Made by a program: the position numbers and the translations under genes. This document shows, piece by piece, positions 22,801-34,800 of a stretch of 64,000 nt of DNA. The stretch lies in assembly GCF_963678635.1 (NCBI RefSeq), contig NC_087065.1, forward strand, positions 32,494,373 to 32,558,372, written 5' to 3'. Origin of the DNA: Symsagittifera roscoffensis. Its lineage: Eukaryota; Xenacoelomorpha; Acoela; Convolutidae. The notes below the pieces were generated by a model, which saw only the letters and a program-made list of their open reading frames with translations, had not been told where the DNA came from and searched no databases. Position 1 is the stretch's first letter. Each line of letters opens with the position of its first letter.

Positions 22801-25800
22801 GGTTCACAAGGTACATGCTGGGGCCCTCTAATTTGCTGAGAAAATTTTTCTTCTCTGGATCTGAGTCAGCTATGTTGTAGTTTAAACTAATGTCAGCTTT
22901 CGCTTTTTGAACTCTGCTGAAGAGGCGCTTTAATTGGGAGATGAGAAGATTCCTCTGGGGAGAATGGTTTTATTGAGCGAGGCTATCTCTTCATCGCTGA
23001 TCGTTGCAGCTGTCGTAGATAACCTATCTAGTGATAGCTCTGACTTTTTATTGTTACTTTCTATCCTAGATAGCTGAAATTAAAATAAGAGGAACAAAGG
23101 GAAAAGAACAAAGGTGCTGTTAAAATATTTTCAAATATAAAACAAAAAAAATGAGCAAATGAAAGCTACAAACGCTTGAGAGCAGATTCTCCCAATATTT
23201 AATTTACCCTACGCAACTGCCAACCGAGTTTCCACTGATTGGAAATGAAGATGAAATAGTTGACACTGTTCTTTTGTATTTTAGAAGTTTACCCTTTCTA
23301 GCACTTAAAGCGCTCTGAAGTATTTGATTGCGCGTGATAGTTATTTCAGTGTTTGTTATTATCCTTTTTGAGTTTATCTGCATCCAACTCATTTGACATT
23401 TTTCTAAAGTTTCCATGTGCACAGCATGGTTTAATTTGTTGCAAGTGGAACATTCCAAAAAAAAAATGTACTTCTTCTATCGAAGTCCTAGACTTTCTTT
23501 TTGATTCTATCATCACACCCAAAACAAACTCCGACGCAATTTAAAAGTAAACTAACTTTGTTTGTAGTTTTGTAACAGTATAGTTGGAACAGGTTGAACA
23601 GCAACTTGAACAGAACAGCTATTAATTTTGTTCCAACATTGGGGAAAATAGGGAGAAACCTTATAGTCGAGTTTAGTTTTTTCTTTTTTCCATGCAAAAT
23701 CAGCTACCACAAATAATTTTCATAATCGGATTTTTTTTTTTTAATTTTAGTCTTAAGTCGAGCGAATAAATCGAGCGAACATGTTTACAATAGCTTATTT
23801 TAGTAGCCTTATAGCTTACAATAGCCTATTTAAGCCATGAAAACAGAATTTTACTCTTTAAATCTAATTTTTGAGTTCTTTATCCACTTTTAGCACACAA
23901 AAAAATTTAGAAAAAAAATAAAAAAATGCAAAAATTTGAAACAATTCCTAAACAATTTTAATGATTTTTTTTTCTGGTCATTTTTAAAAAACTGTTGTTG
24001 TCCAATGGGTTTATTTTATTATGGCTGACAAATTGGCCTAAGCACTAAGCTTTCGTTCAGATCAGTCCACGCAAAAAAGCTACACTCAATTGAACAATTT
24101 TTTTTGTTGTAATTCTGAAGACTATGGTCGGAAAAATCTGTGGTACTTGCACATTAACGAGCAAGTCTGGTTAAATTTTGGTTTCTATCGCAATATTTTT
24201 TTGAGTTGAATCCTGGTTTCAACATTTTAAACCCCTTATTTTCTGCCTTTATGAGTGGGGGCCTTCTTTCTACCATTTTTCAAAAATTTTATCAACCTTT
24301 TGTTGAAATCTATTAATATCAATGCTGTAAAATTGGTGGATTTGAGAACTGGAGAGCAGGTTTCATCATACTTCCTCCCTATGTATATTCCTAGCATCGT
24401 TTTCTTGTTCGCTCCCGGTATTCCAAACTCCAAATGATCCCCCTTACCGAAATGAAAATTTTTGAATTGTTCCATTTGTTCTAATTTTTAATTTTCCCTC
24501 CCAGCAACTTGTTTTTTGCTCTCCTTTGACATGTTATCGGCGAGTAATGATTGTGTGATGTTCGTTTTGTCGATGACATACCACTTGCTTTTTCCTGTCA
24601 CTTGGGTTAAGGAGATACTTTGCTGTCAACACCCTAACTGCCAAACTGGTGTTGATTTTTTGGCATTTCTTGTGCCTTTCCTGTTTCATTTAACGCATTA
24701 CTGCACGCCAAGTAATGAAATTTAGAGTATCGTCGAAGTGGCACAATCCTCCCTCAAGCCTTAAGTGTCCAAATAGAGCTATTTTACTCTATCCCTTTCA
24801 CCATGTATACAGTTTGCTCATGGATACCTTCAGCGCACTTCGCATCGTCCCTTTAATTGTATATTAAGCCAGTAGTCACCACAAAGTTGGTCGGTTTAGT
24901 CTCGGTCACGCTTTTATGTTCAAAAAAACGCTATTGGATCGTTTGTTTGTTTCAAATTTTGGACTACTGTACTTCTGTTATTCCTGATGTATATCCTGAT
25001 GAACATTTGCATCGCACTCGCAGTAGACTTTCCTGCCCTGAGAGCTGGTTGGTCATCATGCACCATTAGGTTTTGTTTCATCACTCATTTTCTTGTTCTT
25101 CAAGCCAGCACTTTCGCAACAACTCGTGATGCCACTTTCAGCAAACACTCCACGGTATTTATTGAGGTTGTTTCTTCAAACTTTCTTGAACAACGATATT
25201 CTTAATCCGGTTTTCACACATGTTTCCAAATCCAGCAGATGTGTGCTGTATACAGGGGCGGATTTAGGGGGGGGGGGCGGTGGGGGAGGAGGGCGGCGGG
25301 GAGGGGCGGACGCCCCTTCCTCCTCAGTGATTCGACACCCTGCCGACACAAAGGGTCCCTTTTTTTGGTGCCCCCTCCCTTTGGTACTTCTTAAGAAATC
25401 CACTTTTGGCCGACCGACCCTAAAATTTTTCTAAAGGCGCCTTTGGCGCCAATATTTACTAATTTTGAAAGGGGAGCGCGCGCCGAAAAAACGCAGTTTT
25501 TTGGTCAAACTTTTCCAAAAAATGCCTAAAAACGCCTTTTTTGACTGTTTTTTCAAAATTTGCCTGCGGCGCAGAAAATTTGGCCAAAATAGGGGCAAAA
25601 CAGTGTTTTGCGAGAGCTCAAAAAATCAATTTGGTCAACCTAAAAAAAAGGTCAGAATTTTCGATTTCTTTTTGAAAGTCCACCCCCCCCCCCCCCTCGA
25701 GAAAATCCTAGATCCGTTCTAGGTATTCTTTGGTTGAAAATAAATCACTCGTTTGATCTACCTTCGGGTCCGGCAATGCTGGCTTTGATTTCTGAGCAAT

Positions 25801-28800
25801 TTCGTTTATTAAACCTATGTCGTGTCTGTCCTAAGCCTACTTATGATTTTACCATCATCAAAATAGCGATTTCAATTTCAACAAATTGTCAGGCAACGCG
25901 GAGCTTCCCGTCGCTTGCAATACAACCCAGACATAGCTTGACAAAATGGCTGGAGGAAAATGAGACGAAAGTCGCTACGCAAAAGACTTCTATTAAAAGT
26001 TTCCGATAACTTTTCCAAAAATTAAAAGTTTACTTTTTCTAAAAGTTATGAAACTATAACTTTGTGCTAATATTTTGGAGCTAGAGAAATTAAAACGTGC
26101 ATCATTTTTTTTCAGATGAGGTTGGTTCAGATGAGGGCGGTGGTGGTGGTGGTTCCGGTTGGGGGGGGGCGGTTGGGTGGTGTTTTAGGTTGGGGGATTT
26201 GGTTCAGGTGGGGATGTTTCAGGTGATAAAATGGGGGGAGGGGTGTGTTCATGTGGGGGAGGGGTGGTGGGTTCATGTGAGGGGGGGGGGGGGAATGTTC
26301 AGGCGGGGGTGTTCAGGCGGGGGTGTTCAGGGGGGTTCAGTGGTGAGGTGGGTTCAGGTGGGGGAAGGGGTGGTTTCAGGTGGAGGAGGGGATTGGGTTC
26401 AGCTGGGGGTTGTTCAGGTGGGGGTTCAGTGAGGGAGGCAGGTTCAGGTGGGCGAGGGGTGGGGTGGGTTCAGGTGGCGGAGGGGTGGGGTGGGTTCAGG
26501 TGGGGGGGTTTAGTGGGAGGGGGGATCAGTGGGGGGAGCAAAGGGGGGGGAGATTAACGGAACCTTTTAGCAATTTGAGTTCAGGTATAAAAATGGATGA
26601 GGCCGTACACTCGCTTTGCAAAATTTCCGCATAATTCACTTGATAAATGCAGAAATTCTTGCAAAACTTTGCCCGACGCGCAAAACAAAATTAAAGTGGT
26701 AAAAAATCCATATTAATGTGATTTTCTACTTATTATAAATTCCATTATAATGGATTCGAAATGAACTACAATGCATTTTGTTTTGGCGAGAACAAATGGA
26801 TTTAAATCGATTTTTAGTCCAATTTTGTTTCTGAACGTAACATGGGAATCGATTATATTTACAACACTTTAAACCACGAAAATCCATTATAATCGACTTT
26901 TTTTCACATTTCTTAAATGCGGGTAACTATTTAAGATCGAATAAATTCGACTTTTTGTGCCCAACAAAAAAAATTAGAAACTATGATAAAGTTATTCAAT
27001 TATAATGACTTTAATTGTATCGAAAAATAGATGGATAATAACCGATTTGATTTGATTAAAGTACATCATAATTGATTTCGATTTGCTTTCAAAGAGAGAT
27101 ATTGTAATCAATTATTAATTTTTTATAAATGATTTTTCTCAGTTTCAGTAAGACTGGAACTAAAAGCATTATACAGTCGATCATTAGGCTGAAAAATGAA
27201 AGCGGGAACCGCCAATTTCAGTTATTGTTCCGTCTTTCGATACGAAAGTAACGGAATATTTGTGCTCGGGGTGGGTATTTTTTTTTCAGACAAATTTCGA
27301 CTTTTTAACTTGCCATTTTTGACGAAATTTTCTTGTTATCATTCGAAAGCTATTGTTGTCCTGAGCTTAAATTTGAAAAGATATTTCACCTGCGATCATT
27401 TTCGTAAAGTTATGAGGGTTTAAAGTTTGCCATTTTGGCCATTTTGTCCAATTTGGGACAATTAACGCGCGAAATCGTTCCAAATTGGTTGCAAGAAGCT
27501 TATTTGCCACAATTGATTTGTTACAAGGAGCGCAATTTATTGTTTTGTACTTTATATGGCGTGTGGGGGGATAATTTTCATAGAAAAATTTTCAAATTTT
27601 AGAAAAAAAATTTTTCATTTTTTTTATTTCATTTAATTTTTTTATGTTGTTTATATTTTTACTGCTCCATAAATTTTAAAAGGCAGTCGGAACTTTCAGG
27701 GCTTTGCTCTGATACGAGCAGTCTTGTTAGCATTTGAGGCGCTTAAAAATTCCATTTCTGGTTTAGAACGCGTGAAGGGGATATGAAGAAATAAATGTTA
27801 AGTTATTGTTCCGACTTTCGATGCGAAAGTAACGAAATATTTGTGCTCGGGGTGGGTTTTTTTTCTTCAGACAAATTTCGACTTTTTAACTAGCCATTTT
27901 TGACAAAAAAATTCGAATCATCCAAAAGGTATTGTTGTCCTGAGCTCAAATTTGAAAAGATATTTTACCTGTGATCATTTTTTGTAAAGTTATGGGGGTT
28001 TAAGAATTGCCATTTTGGCCAATTTGGCACAATTAACGCGCGATATTTTTCGCGCTATTAACGCGTAAGCGGAGATTTAATCCGTCCTATAAATCGTTCC
28101 AAATTGGTTAAAAGAAGCTTATTTGCCATAATTGATTTGTTACAAGGAGCGACATCTATTGTTTTATACTTTATATGGCGTGTGGGGGGATGATTTTCAT
28201 AGAAAAATTTTCAAATTTTAGAAAAAAGTTTTTTTTTCATTTCATTTAATTTTTTTATGTTGTTTTTGTTTTTACTGCTCCATAAGTTTTAAAAGGCAGT
28301 CGGAACTTTCAGGGCTTGGCCCTGATACGAGCAGTCTTGTTCTCGTTTATTTACGGGGAAAAATACGGCAGATAAAAAAGCAGCTTGGACAGACTTAAAG
28401 GGACAGTAACAAAGTTAGCTTTTCGTAATTTTAATTAATCGGACTTGCCTTCTTTCTCAGCCTTGTCGACAATGTTCTTGACCTCGTCCTCATAGTTGTG
28501 CAGATTGAGTGCGAGGAGATCAGCCAATTTGGTGTCGTCACTCATCATGATCTTCACCCCGGTGGCCATCATCAATTCGTTCCAGTGTCTGTCCCGGATG
28601 GATCCACTCCTCAACTCGGCCACAGATCTCAGAGACGTGATGAGGTTCTTCACCTCCTTCTCAATTCCCAAGTACGCGTCCCACGTCTTCATCTCCTTGT
28701 CCATCAGTCGCACATTTTGCGAGAAGCGCCCACACTCCTGGTCCATTGCCGCCACGTCTATCGCTACACACAACACACAAAACGCCAACTCGACCCAGTT

Positions 28801-31800
28801 CATTCTAAAAAACGCCCCCTTAGCCGAAAACCATACAACCTCATGCGCGTATTTTTCGTTCTCCAGTTTTGATGAAAACTTTTTATATCTGACTTAAGGA
28901 AAATGTGGAATGGTACTAGGTTCTCCGGTGATCAATGTACTGAATCCTATCTAGAACAGTTAAAAAACACAGCGGACATTGAAGATCCATTACTTTGAAT
29001 TAATAACAAACATAATATCCAATTCGAACTGTCGCTAGATAAAGACATATACATTGTTCCGATTTCAAAGAAGGCTTCGAAACGAAGGCTTCGAAACTCG
29101 ATAATTTTTTTTTTGATAAACCAATCTATTTTTCTGTGTGATCTGAACAGACACTATTTTTTGTTAATCTATTGTTAAAAATAATCAGTTTCTAGGGTAA
29201 ACACAGCTCAACGCTCAACCGAACGAGAAATTTGTCGATTCTATACGCTGAATATTTAAGTATGCTCAATAGTCGTAGCAAAACAAGGCAAACTAACTGT
29301 TGTTATAACAAAAATTACATTGCATTCGGTTGCTACGACTAATATAACAGCTCAGGTCATGAGGACAGGTCGTTAGTGCTCTTGTCTTTGTCTAATAAAC
29401 AGGCAAAAAAATTAAATTTTTGTATTTGTTCTCGCAAGCACACTAAGTCAATCGGTAAACTATTACAGTTGTTGTTGTTCCAATTTTCAAAGAAACTAAA
29501 ATTAAACATATTTTCCTCTTTTGTTAAGCTATATGGTTTTTAAAAAACTACTTTGGCTTAATTAGCGAAAACAAAACGGAATTTTTATCCTTACTGTGGT
29601 TATTTATTCAGTCAATTTTCAGCGATCGAAAAAATAGTTTTTAACAAAGTTTTTATTCATTTTACCGAAAGCGTAACTCGAACTATTTATGCGTAACAAA
29701 CTTGTTGCAAACTGAATGGAGGCTAGCTAGTCGGTTCTAGCAATTTCGTGCGACTCAAAATTTCATACTTTCATACATCTAAAAAAATTATCTAAGTTTG
29801 GCAAAAAATGTGTCAATTTTTTCAATGATTGAATTTCTTTGAATAAATTTTTTTTAAAACCAAAACTGGTGAATGAACTTTAAGGGGCAGTCGGTATAGT
29901 TTCAAAGCTTCGCCCTGATATAAGGAGTCTTGTTGTCTCCTATCCCACCTGTCCACTTGGATGTCATCCATGACTCGAATGTGGAAGTGATGAGGTAGGT
30001 CAGGTCCCACAGACTCTTGAGCATCTTCACCTCCTTGCGACACTGTTTGAGGTGTTTGAACTCGGGCACTGCCACTTCAAACAGATCCGCCGCCTTCACT
30101 ATGTCCTCCAATCGACACTCCAACTCACACAACTTTTCGTTTTGCTATAAAGGACAAACCACAGTCACAACATTTTAACATCTCTTCAATGGCTCATATT
30201 GCATACAAACTTATGCAAAAGCATACTATCCTGCATCTCATTCAAATTCAACGCTCTTTTTCACCTCAAATTAGGATCTCAATTAGGTCACCGCCACAGA
30301 AAAAAATCAAACTGATGCATGCATAAACCATACTCTGCACCACTTAATTGTCGGGCCAAAGAAAAAAGGAAAAGCATAAAAATGGCATGGCAAACAATTT
30401 CCATGCTATAGACCTGTATGATCAGCATTTTTCATGCTATGGAATTAAATAGGAACTTCCCATGCTATGAGATTGTCAAAGAATTTTCCCATAGACTCCA
30501 TCCATTTATGGAAATGAAGACAAGCATTTTTTGTTTTGAGGCCAATCCATAAATTTTCAACTAACTTGGTCCAGTTGGGAATAGGGATCAATGGAATTGT
30601 ACTTGAAGGGGGCTTGAACTTTGAACGTCTTCTCCTTGAACTCGAGCTGTTCTGCCTCGAACTGGGAACACCTCTTCCTGATTCTGGCCACCTCATCCGC
30701 CTGCATAGGCGCCACGTTCTGCTTCACAGCCACTGCCACTTTCTTCGTGTGTTCCCACTGCTCTGGTAGTTCCTATTAGCCAAAAAAAAACGTATAAAAC
30801 CGGTTGCATGTGAGCAGCTTCAATTAAGTAACACAAAAATTGCTCTTTAAGCAATAAGATCATTTTGAAATCCAGCTTTACATCGTTTCGTTAGCGCCAT
30901 TAAGAACAAATTATTTAGTATTCTTTGTGAGATTGAGCTGGGTTTTCGAAAAATGTGAATAAAATTTAGTTTGACTTATTCGAATATTGAAGCTCTCTGC
31001 ACAAAAAGTTAGAAGGCTAATTTTTTAAAATTGTTTTTGGGTGTTGGGAGACCAGCCTCTCACCTGAAGCTGGAGGTATACGTCATCATTGACCTCTACG
31101 TGGTAACTCTTGAGGAGCTCGATGGTGGACTTGATGGGCTCGAACATCTGGTCTGTGGTGGCCTGTCTCTCCTTTATTCTTCCAAGGTGGGCCATACATT
31201 CAACCAGTGCACTGTAGTCATCAATAGGCTTCACCAGTCCATTATTCGCATCCTTGATCGTCTTGGCCAGCTCACTCAGACTGTTGGTCACGTATTTGAC
31301 CAGGTGCTCCTTGAACATATATCCCCACTTGCCACATGTGTTCAATAGCGCCTGCTTGAACGGCCTCGCGTCCACTCGAAGCCACCCGTCAAACACCGCC
31401 AAAGAGTTTTCCAGGCAGTCGATTTCTTTGTATAGTGATTCGAACAGGTCGATCTTAAGATAACAACACATCCGTAAGAATTGCCGATGGCACGGCGGCC
31501 ATTTAACTCAATTGAAGTTGGTGCATTCAGTTGTTTAAAAACAATGCGTTTCTTAACAAATGTGGTGAGCTGTCAAAGGAAATTATTCAACGAAAATGAC
31601 TTCAAAAGTTTCGGTGGCGAAAATGACTTTTGAAATTTTGCGGTGTATTTTAGAGCCAAAAACCCTTAGAAAAATTGAAGAAACTGTTGCAGCTAAATTC
31701 AGCTGTAATTGATTTGAGCTGACTTTTTATGGCTCTTGCATTTTTGGTTTTTTTTCCGAGTTTCAAACCAATCATAAAGTGAAACCTGCTGCTTGAATTG

Positions 31801-34800
31801 ATCAAGTGAAGGGGCACACTCCTCGATGTTTTCAATACCCACTGCGTCCATTTCCTCGGCCGAAATGACCCGCCCATAGGTGAGGAAGCACCTCATGAAC
31901 TCGGCCCGATCATCATTCCACAGGTACGCATATCGCTCCAGCGAGTGTTTGAACTTTACAGCCTTATCACAGGCGAGTGGCACTCGGTTCAAGAACTCAT
32001 GGCGATGCTGCTCTGACTCGACGAATTCGCCCATCAAATCCCGATACCCGTTTTGACTAGTCAAATTCCCCGTCTGTGCTCCCTCTGATTCCTCGTCCTT
32101 ACTTGGTTCCGCTTGCTCCGAAAGCATCTCTTGTCCGTCTTCACAGTCCGCAACTCTTGGAACAAGTGCGGCCATATTTAGCACATCCTCAACCAAAGCA
32201 TTGACCAAATCGGAAAACATCACTTCCTTTTTCACGTCGCCAGCAGCATTCGGCTGATTATTAGTCCGAGCAACAGCGGCGCTTTTCCTTTGCGCATCGG
32301 AAGTCTTGATTCGAGAATACTTTTCTAGACGAGGCTGGAACCTACTCTCCATATCGTGGAACTCCAGTTTAACTTCAAATAACGGGTGAATACTCTTCGA
32401 CGGGTCTGTAAATGCCAAAAAACATCATCAACTCATATTAGAACTAAGTATGAATTCCAATCTTCATATTCATAAGTTTTCATGCAGATTTTCAATCTGA
32501 TTACATTTGTATCAATGTTGCCCAGCTCAAAGTTATCAGTCACGATAGCCAACGGTAGCCGGTTAATGCGCATAAATTGTACACCAGTTGTGTACAAATT
32601 ATATATAACGATAGCCGGTTACTGTGCAAGAATGTTCCGACCAGTCTTAAAAAATACAAAACGATTTTTTATCATTAGTGTCGTTTTTTCGGCTTGGTGT
32701 GATAAAGGAATCTGAGCGAAAACGTAAAGCTTAAGCATTGTAAAAAACGTAAATTGGAAAACAATTTTTGAAGAAAAATGAAAAAAAAAATATATAATTT
32801 TTTTAAAATAAACTTTCAATTTTTTTTTCAAATTTTGAAGTTTTTGATTCCTACGATGAATTTAAAAACTCCAAAAACCAACTTCATTTAAGTAAAACTA
32901 AGTTTTCAAGGCTTAAAATAAGAATAAATAGGCTTATGTAAGCCTGCTCACTCGCTCGAAATAAGACGAAAAATCAAAAATTTCAAACCGGTTTTTCAAA
33001 AAAAAATTTTAAACTTTTTGACGTCGTTGGAGTGAAAGGGCTTTTATATGATATATCACTCCACCCAGTCCGATGATCATTTGTGGTAGCTGATTTTGCG
33101 AGGAAAACAAAAAAGGCTGCTCGCTTGCTTTATTCGCTCGAATTAAGACGAAAAACAAAAATTTCAAACCTGTTTTCCTGACACGGGGACAACTATTTGA
33201 AAATTTTTTGAGTGATTCGAATCACCGCTGAAAAGGGGCTTTAATATGATATATCATTCAACGCAGTCCGGTCATTTTTTTGTGATACCTGATTTTGCGT
33301 GAAAAACAAAAGGAAAAAAAAACTAAAACACACCCGTATACAAAGTTTCGCCCCATTTTCAATGATCGGAACAATAATTGATTACCACCTAAATGCCAAT
33401 TTTTTCACATTAGTTCAAAGGCGAGCACAATACCGGTGTTGTCGTAGAAGAACATGTAGGATACATCATGCAGTCTTTCATCTTGATAGCCACTATCCGG
33501 TCAATTTCCCTCAAGTATGTCTTCCATTGCTCCGAGTTTGGATCAGCCTTGAGCAGCTTCTGATTTTCCTAGTTTGTGAAAACAAGAGTAGCCTTATTTT
33601 CTTCCAAGAAGCAGAGAATATAGTGATTACGGCAAAAACTTTTAGATCCGAGAAAAACACTTTTATAGTTTCTTCTCGATAAACCGTATATATTTTTACA
33701 CATTTTTTGAGTCTTTGTGGGTAGCAGACGTGGATTCAAGAAGATATGAAGGGTAAAAAAACAAGTAATTAAGATAAAGTTAAGCGGATGTAAAATTAAA
33801 TAGACAGAATTTTAGCTCGCTATCTACTATTAGCTGGAAATTTTCAGACCACTTGTTCCTCGTAAGAATCAAACTAACGACAGAAAAGCCTCAATTATCA
33901 TACGATGTCCTCACCCCAATCATATTCTTGAGTTAACTACGATCGCGTGAAAAACCCACCCTAAAAATCTACCCACGCTGACAATTTGGATGATTTCTGT
34001 CTTACAGAACTTTTGCATCTCAATCAAAAAATGCAAAATCGTATAAAAGAAGATTCGCAGAAACCAATTTGCATAAAAATGCCTAAAGTTTTTGTAATTA
34101 GACAAAAATGGCATTTCAGCTGGCATCATTTTTCTAATAATTTGTTGCACATGGCTGGATAGGAGTGTAACTTATGACGGTGGGCTGGGCTGTAATGGCT
34201 GGTTTGCTAATTTGGTTTGGTTCGTTCAGTTTGTTATTAACCTGTATGAGTTGATGTATGGTGTGGGCATTACTGCGGATTGTGTCGTATCTCTTCTGCA
34301 CCCTCTCCGCCCTGTTCTCCAGTTCGATCAGGTTCTCCGCTTTGCCCTCCTTCCTCTCAAAAAGAGGCACTTGCCACGTGTCTCCAATGTCACACACCTT
34401 GTCAATGTTCCCCATCACTGTCTGCACTCGCACCCACAAGTCATTAATCAGTTCCCTAGTGCTGTCTATGTAGCTCCACACTTCTTAAAAGATACCACAT
34501 TTAATCCTGTATCATAGATACCTCCTCAATTTAACCCAAGTATAAGATGATAGTAAAATTATGTTTAGCGTTGAATTATAGCAACAACTGATGGTGTCGA
34601 GAACTGAAAAACTAGAAAGCTGACTCTCGCTAGATTTTTAAGTATAAGAGGTCATCGATGGTGCAGCATGTTGAATGAAACCACGACCATCACAAACAAT
34701 TGCCAGTAACTAGCTCACTACTCAGCAATGTAACGATGATATACACGGCGGCATTAAAGGTAGCAAAATTATCTACTGCTTGAAAAAAAAGAGAAACGGG

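Noticed and set aside
26097-26634. Three overlapping Gly/Val/Trp-rich plus-strand frames
   Set aside because: By-products of the G-rich minisatellite, which contains no stop triplets in any forward frame.
27224-28341. Family A as a Helitron
   Set aside because: There is a terminal hairpin, but the ends are not TC...CTRR and no Rep/helicase coding sequence is seen, so I left the class open.
28755-28763. Alternative acceptor CGATAG for exon 19
   Set aside because: Phase is acceptable but three residues aligned with the family would be lost; the TGTGTAG acceptor gives equal length.
34212-34517. Plus-strand open frames of 101 and 71 codons
   Set aside because: Antisense shadows of dynein exon 13.
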